Source: Centroberyx gerrardi
Taxonomy: Eukaryota > Chordata > Actinopteri > Beryciformes > Berycidae
NCBI RefSeq assembly: GCF_048128805.1
Contig: NC_136001.1
Coordinates: 9,988,001 to 10,052,000 of the forward strand
Direction: 5' to 3'
DNA length: 64,000 bases
The notes beneath the pieces are model-generated. The model saw only the letters and a program-made list of their open reading frames with translations. It made no database searches and was not told where the DNA came from. The position numbers and the translations under genes were made by a program. Below are positions 1-10,270 of this stretch, piece after piece. Each line of letters begins with the position of its first letter. Position 1 is the stretch's first letter.

Positions 1-353
1 AGCGTGTGCTCAGTCTGCATCATTGATCCCAACATGAGGCAGCAGATCTGCTCTCTCTGCAGGGTCACCACTTTCCCAGATTCACACAGAGCTCTGTGAG
101 TCTCTCTCCATCACCCCCAGTCCTCCACCTGTTCCCCTGAGATCTAACCATTGTCCCCCACCAATAAGAGCATTCAGCATGTTGCATCCCTTATTGTCTT
201 ACCAAGCTCTCTGATTGGCTGAGACTATGAGAAAGTCCAACCAGACCAAGACCCACACATTCATATGGAGATTTGGGACTATAAATAGGAGGGATGAAGC
301 CAGCAGAGATCAGATTCTCTCTACAGAAACCTCTACAGCACAGAGATCCAGCC
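1..353 (+). promoter_or_regulatory. her4: her4 copy 1 proximal promoter (left part cut by window edge)
   Basis: The upstream core shared by all six her4 copies. It holds an inverted CCAAT box (ATTGG, 214-218), a CSL-like site TATGAGAA (226-233) and TATAAATA (280-287), about 67 bases before the ATG. The other five copies have TGTGAGAA at the CSL position, which fits the CSL consensus YGTGRGAA; copy 1 has an A in place of the first G. The window begins inside this core: the CACGTG E-box that starts it in copies 2, 3, 4 and 6 lies off the left edge. Confidence 0.75.
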
Positions 354-999
354 ATGGCTCCTACAATCACTTCAGCAATGATCAATTCTCAGGAGCAGCT
401 GACTCTGACACACAAGGTAAATTGAAGGCTCAAGATCATGGACACTTCAACATCATTCATGTTCCTACTGATTCATCTTCATGTTATTCTCCAGAATAAG
501 TTTATTAATGACTTTTCTCTTCCTTCTGCAGCTCAGAAAGCCAGTGGTGGAGAAGTTACGCAGAGAGCGAATCAACAGCAGCATTGAGCAGCTCAAGTCT
601 CTCCTGGGTCCAGAGTTCCTCAAACAGCAGCCTGACTCCAAGCTGGAGAAAGCAGACATCCTGGAGATGACAGTTTGCTTCCTGACACGACAGCAGCAGC
701 ACCAACCTGTGGACTCAGCAGCTGTCAATCAGGGCTACTCCAGGTGTGTCCAAGAGGTGGAGCACTTCCTGTCCAAGGAGGAGGTGAAGACACAGTCCCA
801 GAGAAGACTGCTGAACCACTTCCACAACCTGCAGTCTTCCTCTGATCAGAACCTGAGAGAGGCTGGCTTGTCTCTTCTGAGCTGCCCAGTCCAGACCAGC
901 ATCAGCAAAGAGAAGAGTCCAGTCCACAGCAAAGAGAAGAGTCCAGTCCACAGCAAAGAGAAGAGTCCAGTCCACAGTGCCCTCTGGAGGCCGTGGTAG
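354..999 (+). CDS. her4: Her4 copy 1, Hes5-type bHLH-Orange repressor (full, WRPW)
   Basis: Two exons, 354-416 and 532-999, joined by a GT-AG intron of 115 bases (AAG|GTAAAT ... CTGCAG|CTCAGA), give 176 residues. The protein has a short N-tail starting MAPTITSAM. The basic region (about 22-36) has the Hes-type proline in LRKPVVEKLRRER. The HLH runs to about 75 and the Orange domain starts at about 87 (NQGYSRCVQEV). Three tandem KEKSPVHS repeats follow, then a terminal WRPW. The family consists of Notch-induced nuclear repressors that bind N- and E-boxes as dimers and recruit Groucho/TLE through WRPW. The start was chosen from the shared ATG after the TATA box; a longer frame entering from the intron is not used. 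Mammalian HES5 splits the bHLH and Orange parts over two exons; here they are one exon. Confidence 0.93.
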
Positions 1000-1925
1000 A
1001 GACCTGCAGACTGGAGCTCACACCACACAAACTGAAATGACCATATTGGTCAAAGATTACAAGAACTGAATAGTTAAAATTTTAAAGAGGTGTTCTTCTG
1101 TATCAACAGAAGGCCTGCTTTTGTTTGATTTTCAATCTTTCTTGATTTGCAAAATTTCATTTCCCAAGGAAATGATGAAACTTGGCAACAATATCTTTCA
1201 TGTTAAGAAAGAGAGCATCTTGTCATGCATGTTGCATGAATTAAGTCTTCTTCAAGAAGAATCAGCAGTTGCTACTTTTTTGTAATTTTATGATATGTTA
1301 TATGGTGGAGTAATACACTATCATGACATGTTTTACCTTTTGATTATTAGTGATCAATTTCATAGAACGTTTTCATTGTCAATTGTATGGACATTTAGCC
1401 ACAATGGCTTGACCTCATACTTTTAATCTCTGTGATTATTCAAGGCTGATCTGTTGTAAGATCAACATTTCTTTTTATCCTTTTGTTTTAAGGCTAAACT
1501 TAACCTGATACTGTCACATTTTAGTGACACTGCCATTGTTATGACAATGTACATCTTCTTGCTCTGTGAGCATTGTTGACCTAACTGGCCATTAATTAAC
1601 CTGCTCTCATCACTTTGTGATTAGCAAAACCAGATCTGTTTTAAGGTCAATTATTTCTCTATAGCTTTTGTTATTAAGTGCAAATGATTATGTTCATGTT
1701 GAATAATTTATAAGAGAACAGTGAGTAATGTTTACTCAAATATTGTTCATTTTCTGTGTCTTTTATAAAGACAGTTGTTCCTCTACTCTGTTTGAGTACA
1801 ATGTGTCTTGGAAAAGTGTCCAAGTTCCTGTTGTGATGTGTCATCACCTCTACCTGCCTCCAGTTGGGGCATTTATACTTTATGTGGCTCATTGTGTCTG
1901 TTTCAATAAACAAACATCATGAATT
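1000..1925 (+). other. her4: her4 copy 1 3' UTR with hairpin series and poly(A) signal
   Basis: The conserved 3' UTR ends near AATAAA (1905-1910). It contains perfect or near-perfect short hairpins: TGACCA-TAT-TGGTCA (1038-1052), a 7-bp stem with a 4-nt loop (1095-1112), TCATGCA-TGT-TGCATGA (1223-1239), TGTCAAT-TGT-ATGGACA (1377-1393, one mismatch), TGATCT-GTTGTA-AGATCA (1447-1464), a 6-bp stem with ATTTTA loop (1512-1529), CATTGT-TATG-ACAATG (1534-1549), TGAGTAA-TGT-TTACTCA (1722-1738), TGTCTTT-TAT-AAAGACA (1757-1773), TACTC-TGTTT-GAGTA (1784-1798), CTTGGA/TCCAAG (1807-1824) and GTGATG-TGT-CATCAC (1833-1847). The hairpins are seen directly; a role in mRNA decay is inferred. Confidence 0.7.
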
Positions 1926-2439
1926 GCAATTTTCTTGTTCGGATTTTTCCTCTTCTTATACCTACTTTGCGATGATGAAAAAACGAAGTGTCTGCAAGTG
2001 TTTTCTGTTAAATTTTTCTCACTTAATTGATAGAGTTCTCCATCATAGGTCCCATTGCTTGGAGACAAAATTAACATTAAAATGTGGCACGTAATCGTCT
2101 ATCCATAAAGTATACCTGTAAAATTCACGTGGAAATCTTATAGTAAACTTTTATGCACATCTGTAATCAGAAATGATGATCTGACATTATCTATGTTGTG
2201 TCACTCTATTTAAATGCAGTGGGTCATCTTGGGTCACCAAACCAACTGAGACAATTTTCTTTGTGTCTCTGATTAAGTTTCAATGACATAATTTTGCTGA
2301 GTCATGATTTTGATACGATTCCCCATTCTACGTGTTGGAGTGTAAAGAGTTTAAAGTTAACTATTTCCCTCCTGAATGACGTCACATTTTGTAGCCTAAT
2401 GTGATGTGCAATAAGACACACTTCTATTGTTCCACTAAT

Positions 2440-2530
2440 GAAAGCAGTGAATGGACAGAGTGTGGGAAACCAGGGAAAACTCACTCACAGAGCCGCTGTG
2501 GGACAATAGATCCAGACCTCGACCCTAGAG
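2440..2530 (+). promoter_or_regulatory. Spacer module A (CSL site), copies 1-2
   Basis: A non-coding block repeated in every her4 spacer. It has a perfect CSL site TGTGGGAA (2461-2468) and a second near-site TGTGGGAC (2497-2504). Related copies lie at 6560-6660, 10795-10885, 14775-14850 and 23440-23560. Conservation between otherwise diverged spacers and the CSL sites suggest a Notch-responsive enhancer; this is inference. Confidence 0.6.
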
Positions 2531-3149
2531 GTTGAAAGGGGGCGCGGGTCTGAAAATGGAAACCCGCTGATCTGTTTCAAATCATTCAGCTGATTTTTAG
2601 TACTTTGTTGCAACAGTATGAATCGGCATTACCAGTTTCAAAAATATTTCCATTTGATCAATTGAAAAATAATATTTTTACAGTTGAACACAATCTATCA
2701 CAAACTTTCAATCTCTGTGTCACTACACTGAGAAGTTAATTCACTTGCAATTCATCATTTTAAGTTACAGTTTGTATATTACTATTAATTTATATGTTTA
2801 AGTTCAGATATTTGTCTCAGAATTACATTCTCATGATACTTACCTTGGAAAACCAGTTGGTTGAAACTGTACATTGTTCAGTACATTGTATAGATGCCAG
2901 GCAGGTCAATGTCCAGCATGATGATATTTTGAAGATCCAATTCACTTGTTCTCAGTGTATATTGTTTATGTTAAAGACTTAGTGGATTACCCAAGCAATT
3001 GATTTTGTGAGTTATGAATGATTTCTCTATCATCTTGTAACAATGACAACTAATACTGATTATTTTCTATCTATTTCCAAATAAAATCTTGATGAGGTCG
3101 ACCCCCTAAATAATAATGGTCACTGCTTGTGTGGAAGAGAATCCTCATT

Positions 3150-3295
3150 TAACAAGGCACACGCCAAACTTTCTGTCAATGGGCAGAGTGTGGGAAAGCT
3201 CTGGACAGCAGAGTCACACTTCAGTGTGATTAGCATCCTCAACCCCACCAGCACCGGACTATTCTCCAAGGTGAGTTGGCACACTTCAGGAATGA
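3150..3295 (+). promoter_or_regulatory. Spacer module B (CSL site), copies 1-2
   Basis: A second conserved spacer block, with TGTGGGAA at 3189-3196 in the context GGCAGAGTGTGGGAAAGCTC. It is also present at 7260-7402, 11505-11650, 15243-15380 and 24118-24270. It is probably an enhancer of the flanking her4 genes. Confidence 0.6.
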
Positions 3296-3489
3296 GCTGT
3301 CTCAACCCCCCTCCCTCATGAGTAGAGCTGAAATTTTGATCCAATTGGTGTTACACAGCAAGATACTGACTCTACGTTAATCTTCTCTGAAACAGATTGA
3401 AAGTTGACAAAAGTGATGATAAATTAATATTGGTGACATTTCTTGATGGATTGATTTTTTATCATATTTTTTATATTATAAACCCTCAG

Positions 3490-3680
3490 AGCAGCCAATG
3501 GTGTTGTTTCCCTCCAGATGGTTGGTGACGTCAGGCTCTGTCTCTGTTACAACACACAGCCAACAGCCTTCACTAAAGCTCCATTCAAAGACCTTTTGTA
3601 GTGCACTGACCGCAGCACACAGGACTCAGTGTGGGAAACTGAGATCAACTCTCTACTCACACCGACTACCGGCCATAAGA
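3490..3680 (+). promoter_or_regulatory. Spacer module C (CSL, CRE-like, E-box), copies 1-2
   Basis: A third conserved block, ending about 900 bases before the next her4 start codon. It has TGTGGGAA (3630-3637), a CRE-like GTGACGTCAG and a CAGATG E-box (both within about 3518-3535). Paralogous blocks lie at 7580-7715, 11845-12035, 15590-15710 and 25280-25490. Confidence 0.6.
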
Positions 3681-3769
3681 CAGAGACTGCTGGATGAGTG
3701 TTGTCTAAAGTTAGCTGTATATAAATATATACCAAGTAGCCTACATCATTGACATTGATATCATTATAT

Positions 3770-3889
3770 CAGGGATGCAAACTCATGGAGAGGGCAGACA
3801 CAAAACCACTCAGAAATCATTAATTTAAGTGCCCTATTTTGGGATCAAAAAGGTGACTCTCACCTAAAGGTGACTAGTTTGCACTCCTG
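3770..3889. mobile_element. Short hAT-like MITE, filled site
   Basis: A 120-base element with imperfect terminal inverted repeats (CAGGGATGCAAACT at the left; the right end inverts to CAGGAGTGCAAACT), flanked by a repeated TATAT. The paralogous spacer at about 12118-12126 has the same flanks with no insert and one TATAT, so the element moved in after the block duplication, or was lost precisely. It has no coding capacity. The hAT assignment rests only on the ends and is uncertain. Confidence 0.8.
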
Positions 3890-4194
3890 TATATTGTTTT
3901 CTGGTACCTTGAGGTGTTGAACTCCAAAATGGTGCACTGTATTTACTTCAAAGAAAAACTGGAGAAAAATATGTCACATGTCAAATGTATTTTCACCCAG
4001 GTTTTTATAAATGTATTTAACAACAAAATAAGCCTGTATATAACCATGCATCTAATTGAATTATGAATACATAATTGCAGAAATATTACTTGGTTTCTTG
4101 GCTCACACTCAGACATTACATGTAGCAAACCAATTTGATTGACTAGTTTTCACTGAGTGAAATCATACAGCATGTTAAGAGATCTACTCTATTT

Positions 4195-4576
4195 TAGTCT
4201 CACACGTGTGTGATGGGATGATGAGCGTGTGCTCAGTCAACGTCATTGATCCCAACATGAGGCAGCAGATCTGCTCTCTCTGTAGGGTCACCACTTTCCC
4301 AGATTCACACAGAGCTCTGTGAGTCTCTCTCCATCACCCCCAGTCCTCCACCTGTTCCCCTGAGATCTAACCATTGTCCCCCAGCAATAAAAGCATTCAG
4401 CATGCTGCATCCCTTATTGTCTTACCAAGCTCTATGATTGGTTGAGACTGTGAGAAAGTCCAACCAGACCAAGACCCACACATTCATATGGAGATTTGGG
4501 ACTATAAATAGGAGGGATGAAGCCAGCAGAGATCAGATTCTCTCTACAGAAACCTCTACAGCACAGAGATCCAGCC
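4195..4576 (+). promoter_or_regulatory. her4: her4 copy 2 promoter core
   Basis: A complete upstream core: CACGTG E-box (4203-4208), inverted CCAAT box (4437-4441), CSL site TGTGAGAA (4449-4456) and TATAAATA (4503-4510). The same order and spacing recur at the other copies. Confidence 0.75.
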
Positions 4577-5186
4577 ATGGCACCTACAATCACTTCAGCA
4601 ATGATCAATTCTCAGGAGCAGCTGACTCTGACACACAAGGTAAATTGAAGGCTCAAGATCATGGATACTTCAAAATCATTCATGTTCCTACTGATTCATC
4701 TTCATGTTATTCTCCAGAATAAGTTTATTAATGACTTTTCTCTTCCTTCTGCAGCTCAGAAAGCCAGTGGTGGAGAAGTTACGCAGAGAGCGAATCAACA
4801 GCAGCATTGAGCAGCTCAAGTCTCTCCTGGGTCCAGAGTTCCTCAAACAGCAGCCTGACTCCAAGCTGGAGAAAGCAGACATCCTGGAGATGACAGTTTG
4901 CTTCCTGACACGACAGCAGCAGCACCAACCTGTGGACTCAGCAGCTGTCAATCAGGGCTACTCCAGGTGTGTCCAAGAGGTGGAGCACTTCCTGTCCAAG
5001 GAGGAGGTGAAGACACAGTCCCAGAGAAGACTGCTGAACCACTTCCACAACCTGCAGTCTTCCTCTGATCAGAACCTGAGAGAGGCTGGCTTGTCTCTTC
5101 TGAGCTGCCCAGTCCAGACCAGCATCAGCAAAGAGAAGAGTCCAGTCCACAGCAAAGAGAAGAGTCCAGTCCACAGCGCCCTCTGA
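4577..5186 (+). CDS. her4: Her4 copy 2, lacks WRPW
   Basis: Exons 4577-4639 and 4755-5186 give 164 residues with an intact bHLH and Orange domain and two KEKSPVHS repeats. The final tryptophan codon TGG of LWRPW is TGA here, so the protein ends ...KSPVHSAL; the RPW codons and the old stop follow untranslated. Such a protein should still dimerise and bind DNA but should not recruit Groucho/TLE through WRPW, so it could act as a competitor (inference). Copy 4 has the same change, so it predates the block duplication or was spread by conversion. Apart from that TGA the reading frame is intact. Confidence 0.9.
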
Positions 5187-6115
5187 AGGCCGTGGTAGAG
5201 ATCTGCAGACTGGAGCTCACACCACACAAACTGAAATGACCATATTGGTCAAAGATTACTTGAACTGAATTGGTCAAAATTCAAAGACTTGTTCTTCTGT
5301 ATGCACAGAAGGTCTTTTGATTACTTTTGTTTGAGTTTCAAACTTTCTTGATTTGCAAAATGTTATTTCCCAAGGAAATTATTAAACTTAGCAACAATAT
5401 CTTTCATGTTAAGAAAGAGAACATCTTGTCATGCATGTTGCATGAATCAAGTCTCATGTGAGATGAATCAGCTGTTACTATTTTGTGTAATTTTATGATG
5501 TATGATATGGTAGAGTAATACACTATCATGACATGTTTTACCTCTTGATTATTAGTGATCAATTTCATAGAAAGTTTTCATTGTCCATTGTATGGACATT
5601 TTGCCATAACGGCTTGACCTCATACTTTTAATCTCTGTGATTATTCAAGACTGATCTGTTTTAAGATCAACATTTCTTTTTATCCTTTTGTTTAAAGGCT
5701 ATTTTTAAACTGATACTGTCACATTTTAGTGACACTGCCATTATAATGAGAATGTACATCTTCTTGCTCTGTGAGCATTGTTGACCTAACTGGCCATTAA
5801 TTAACCTGCTCTCATCACTTTGTGATTAGCAATGCCTGATCTGTTTTAAGATCACATTTTCTCCATTCTTGTTATCAAGTCAAAGATATTATGTTCATTT
5901 TGAACAATGCATTATGGAAAAGGGAGTAATGTTTACTCCTATTCATGTGTCTTTTATAAAGACAGCTGTTCAATATCCTCTACTCTGTTTGAGTACAATG
6001 TGTCTTGGAGAGTCTCCAAGGTTTTGTTGTGATGTGTCATCACCTCTATCTGCCTTCACTTAAGGCATTTGTACCTGATGTGTTGCACTGTGTGTGTTGG
6101 AATAAACAAACATCA
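5187..6115 (+). other. her4: her4 copy 2 3' UTR with hairpins
   Basis: Homologous to the copy 1 UTR, with poly(A) signal AATAAA at 6101-6106. Hairpins include TGTCCAT-TGT-ATGGACA (5582-5598, perfect) and GGAGTAA-TGT-TTACTCC (5923-5939). The latter differs from copy 1 by a paired change (T-A to G-C at the stem base), which keeps the stem. Confidence 0.7.
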
Positions 6116-6559
6116 ATTGCAATCTTGGTGTCCTTTGAATTTTTCTCCCTTCAGCAGTAAAGATCTCCATCACAGTTTTAGAATGGCAAAATGTTCTAGT
6201 ATGTTATTATTATCATACAGTATGCCTTTGTCTATATCTAAATTATCTTTCATGATAGATTGAATTTTATAGCCATTTCATACCATTGTACAATGGGGGG
6301 TTATAATGAATTTACATTGGCTACATGATAACATTCAGTTCAAATGGGTCGTCTTGGGTCAGCAAACCAACTGAAAAAGGTTTCTTTGTGTCTCTGATTA
6401 AGTTTCAGTTACATCACTTTGCTGACTCATGATTTTTTTGGAACAATTTCTGATTCCAGGTGTTTGGATGTAAAGAGTTTAAAGTTAACTGTTTCCCTCC
6501 TGAATGAGGTCACACTGTGAAGTCTAATATGATATGTAATAAGACACACTTCTATTGTT

Positions 6560-6660
6560 TCTCCAATGAAAGCAGTGAATGGACAGAGTGTGGGAAACCA
6601 GGGAAAAGTCACTCACAGAGCCGCTGTGGGACAATAGATCCAGACCTCGACCCTGAAGAG
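6560..6660 (+). promoter_or_regulatory. Spacer module A (CSL site), copies 2-3
   Basis: Paralogue of the module at 2440-2530, with TGTGGGAA at 6589-6596. Its flanks differ from the copy 1-2 spacer while the core is kept. Confidence 0.6.
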
Positions 6661-6829
6661 ACAGAGGTCAAAATGTGGGTCTCTGAATTGAAACCTGCTA
6701 ATCTGTTACAATCTATTCCTCTGATTCTTTACTGTTAAGTTGCAACAACATGAATCAGCATCACCAGTTTTAAAAGTACGTTGAAGAGCTGCCAGGCAAG
6801 TCACTCTCCAGCACTATGATCACTTTGAA

Positions 6830-7245
6830 GGCCCATTTCACCTGTTGTATTCAGTGTGTAGCCTATTTATTGCACTGAAAACTCATTGTATTATCCAAAC
6901 TTATGAGTTGTTTATTTATGAATTAATACTCTAACTCTATCGGCTTTGCATCAATTACAAACAATGCGGACCTTTGATCTTTTTCCCAAAAAAATCTTGA
7001 TGATGTTTAACCTGCAAAAATTGAATGCAAACTGTTTGAGTGGAAAGGACCATTTCACCTGTTGTGTTGAGTGTGAATTAAATATGCTGAAAACTTATTG
7101 TGTTATGCAAACTTAGGAGTTGTTTATTTGTGAATGAATACTCATTCTTTGCATCAATTACAAACAATGCTCACTTTTGATCTTTTTCCAGACAAAATCT
7201 CAATGACGTGGAACCTGGAAAAATGAATGCACACTACTTGAGTGG
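6830..7245. repeat. Local tandem duplication of about 205 bases
   Basis: Segments 6830-7040 and 7045-7245 are diverged copies of one stretch; both contain ATTTCACCTGTTGT and CATCAATTACAAACAATGC. The matching spacer after copy 4 (about 15020-15230) has only one unit. Confidence 0.65.
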
Positions 7246-7259
7246 AATATAATTAGCAT

Positions 7260-7402
7260 TTAACAAGGCACACGCCAAACTTTCTGTCAATGGGCAGAGT
7301 GTGGGAAAGCTCTGGACAGCAGAGTCACACTTCAGTGTGATTAGCATCCTCAACCCCACCAGCACCGGACTATTCTCCAAGGGGAGTTGGCACACTTCAG
7401 GC
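7260..7402 (+). promoter_or_regulatory. Spacer module B (CSL site), copies 2-3
   Basis: Nearly identical to 3150-3295 although the surrounding sequence differs; TGTGGGAA at 7300-7307. A poly(A) run follows at about 7417-7430. Confidence 0.6.
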
Positions 7403-7579
7403 AGCAGCTGTCTTAAAAAAAAAAAAAAAATCCTTGCTCATTGATAGTGCTGGAATTTTTTATCCAAGAAGGCTCGGGATGATACTGACCTTATATTCAC
7501 CATTTCTGAACCTGATTAAATAAAGCTCACAAAAGAGACACCAAATTATTGTTATCATCTTGTTTGAATTATAAACCTC

Positions 7580-7715
7580 CATATCACCAATTGTGCTCTT
7601 TCCCTCCAGATGGTTAGTGACATCACTAAAGCTCCATTCAAAGCATCACACAGGACTCAGTGTGGGAAACTAAGATCAACTCTCTACTCACACTGACTAC
7701 CAGGACACATCTGCT
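7580..7715 (+). promoter_or_regulatory. Spacer module C (CSL site), copies 2-3
   Basis: Shortened form of module C with TGTGGGAA at 7661-7668. It lacks part of the middle segment found at 3540-3600, and the CRE-like core is altered (GTGACATCA). Confidence 0.55.
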
Positions 7716-8054
7716 ACATCTGGACAACAAGATGTTTGCTAAGTATACAGTATATAAAATATATATACATACATACATATACATATTCCATTCTAATACC
7801 TTGAGGCACCGAACTCCAAAATGTGCACTGCACTTCTCTAAAAGGTCATTGTGTATTTCTAAAAGAAAATTTTAGCCATGCATTTAATTCAATTATGAAT
7901 AAATAATGGAGAAAATATTACTGGGTTACTTGGTTTTGGATCAATATCAAGGCTCACACTCAGACATTACATTACAATCTATTTCCATTTACTAGTTTTC
8001 ACTCATCATCAAATCATACAGTATGTTATACCATAAGAGATCCACTGTATTTCA

Positions 8055-8427
8055 GTTGCACACGTGTGTGTGATGGGATGATGAGCGTGTGCTCAGTCAA
8101 AGTCATTGATCTCAACATGAGGCAGCAGATCTGCTCTATTAACAGGGTCACCACTTTCCCAGATTCACACAAAGTCTCTCTCCATCACCCCCAGTCCTCC
8201 ACCTGTTCCCCTGAGATCTAACCATTGTCCCCCAGCAATAAGAGCATTCAGCATGCTGCATCCCTTATTGTCTTACCAAGCTCTATGATTGGTTGAGACT
8301 GTGAGAAAGTCCAACCAGACCAAGACCCACACATTCATATGGAGATTTGGGACTATAAATAGGAGGGATGAAGCCAGCAGAGATCAGATTCTCTCTACAG
8401 AAACCTCTACAGCACAGAGATCCAGCC
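8055..8427 (+). promoter_or_regulatory. her4: her4 copy 3 promoter core
   Basis: CACGTG (8061-8066), CSL site TGTGAGAA (8300-8307) and TATAAATA (8354-8361), in the same arrangement as the other copies. Confidence 0.75.
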
Positions 8428-9049
8428 ATGGCTCCTACAATCACTTCAGCAATGACCAATTCTCAGGAGCAGCTGACTCTGACACACAAGGTAAATTGAA
8501 GGCTCAAGATCATGGACACTTCAACATCATTCATGTTCCTACTGATTCATCTTCATGTTATTCTCCAGAATAAGTTTATTAATGACTTTTCTCTTCCTTC
8601 TGCAGCTCAGAAAGCCAGTGGTGGAGAAGTTACGCAGAGAGCGAATCAACAGCAGCATTGAGCAGCTCAAGTCTCTCCTGGGTCCAGAGTTCCTCAAACA
8701 GCAGCCTGACTCCAAGCTGGAGAAAGCAGACATCCTGGAGATGACAGTTTGCTTCCTGACACGACAGCAGCAGCACCAACCTGTGGACTCAGCAGCTGTC
8801 AATCAGGGCTACTCCAGGTGTGTCCAAGAGGTGGAGCACTTCCTGTCCAAGGAGGAGGTGAAGACACAGTACCAGAGAAGACTGCTGAACCACTTCCACA
8901 ACCTGCAGTCTTCCTCTGATCAGAACCTGAGAGAGGCTGGCTTGTCTCTTCTGAGCTGCCCAGTCCAGACCAGCATCAGCAAAGAGAAGAGTCCAGTCCA
9001 CAGCAAAGAGAAGAGTCCAGTCCACAGTGCCCTCTGGAGGCCGTGGTAG
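8428..9049 (+). CDS. her4: Her4 copy 3, WRPW present
   Basis: Exons 8428-8490 and 8606-9049 give 168 residues with two KEKSPVHS repeats and a terminal WRPW. It differs from copy 1 by Thr for Ile near residue 10, Tyr for Ser after the VKTQ segment, and one repeat fewer. Its 3' spacer (from about 10025) is almost identical to the copy 1 spacer, yet the repeat number differs from copy 1, so coding region and flank have separate histories. Confidence 0.92.
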
Positions 9050-10270
9050 AGATCTGCAGAATGGAGCTCACACCACACAAACTGAAATGACCATATTGGT
9101 CAAAGATTACTTGAACTGAATTGTTCAAAATTCAAAACATTGTCCTCTGTATGTACAGAAGGCCTTTTGACTTCTTTCGCTTGATTTTCAAACTTTCTTG
9201 ATTTGCGACATGTTATTTCCCAAGGAAATGATGAAACTTGGCAACAATATCTTTCATGTTAAGAAAGAGAGCATCTTGTCATGCATGTTGCATGAATCAA
9301 GTCTCATGTGAGATGAATCAGCTGTTACTATTTTGAGTAATTTTATGATATGTTATGTGGTGGAGTAATACACTATCATGACATGTTTTACCTCTTGATT
9401 ATTAGTGATCAATTTCATAGAAAGTTTTCATAGTCCATTGTATGGACATTTTGCCATAACGGCTTGACCTCATACTTTCTCTGTGATTATTCAAGACTGA
9501 TCTGTTGTAAGATCAACATTTATTTTTTTTTATCCTTTTTTTTTAAAGGCTAAACTTAACCTGATACTGTTACATTTTAGTGACACTGCCATTGTTATGA
9601 CAATGCATGAATCAAGTCTCATGTAATGTGAATCAGCAGTTATTATTATACATTGTTGAACGCCATGTTGTGGTGGAGTAAAATCCAATCATGACATTCA
9701 TAATCTCTTCTTTAGTGATCAATTTGAAAACTTTTACTTTCCATTGTATGGATATTTTGCCATAACGGCTGGTCCTCATACTTTTAATCTGTTTGATTAT
9801 CCAAGACTGATCTGTTGTAAGATCAACATGTCTTTTCTTTTTGTATCCTGTTGTTTAAAGGGAGTACTTAATCTGGTACTGTCACAGTTTAGTGACACTG
9901 CCATTGTTATGACAATGTACATTTTGTTCTTCTTTGAACATTACTTGACTTAACCTGCTCTCATCACTTTGTGATTAGCAAAACCAGATCTGTTTTAAGT
10001 TCTTTTTTTTTCTCCATTGCCTTTGTTATTAGGGGTAAACTATTATGTTCATGTTGAATAATGTATAAGAGAACAGTGAGTAATGTTTACTCAAATATTG
10101 TTCATTTTCTGTGTCTTTTATAAAGACAGTTGTTCCTCTACTCTGTTTGAGTACAATGTGTCTTGGAAAAGTGTCCAAGTTCCTGTTGTGATGTGTCATC
10201 ACCTCTACCTGCCTCCAGTTGGGGCATTTATACTTTATGTGGCTCATTGTGTCTGTTTCAATAAACAAAC
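9050..10270 (+). other. her4: her4 copy 3 3' UTR, enlarged by internal duplication
   Basis: About 300 bases longer than in copies 1, 2 and 4. A segment of the UTR, with the TTTAGTGACACTGCCATTGT and TTGTATGGA motifs, occurs twice (about 9290-9605 and 9606-9920, diverged). AATAAA is at 10260-10265. From about 10035 on the sequence matches copy 1 (from 1680) almost base for base. Confidence 0.65.

Noticed and set aside
481-531. Longer reading frames starting in the her4 intron (MLFSRISLL... then LRKPVVEK) in every copy
   Set aside because: The extra residues are intron sequence ending in a good CTGCAG acceptor. The exon from the MAPT start joins in frame and fits the Hes5 family.
5183-5200. Read-through or selenocysteine use of the TGA in copies 2 and 4
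   Set aside because: No read-through context of the TGACTA type follows the stop, and no SECIS-like structure was recognised in the UTR. A plain stop is simpler.
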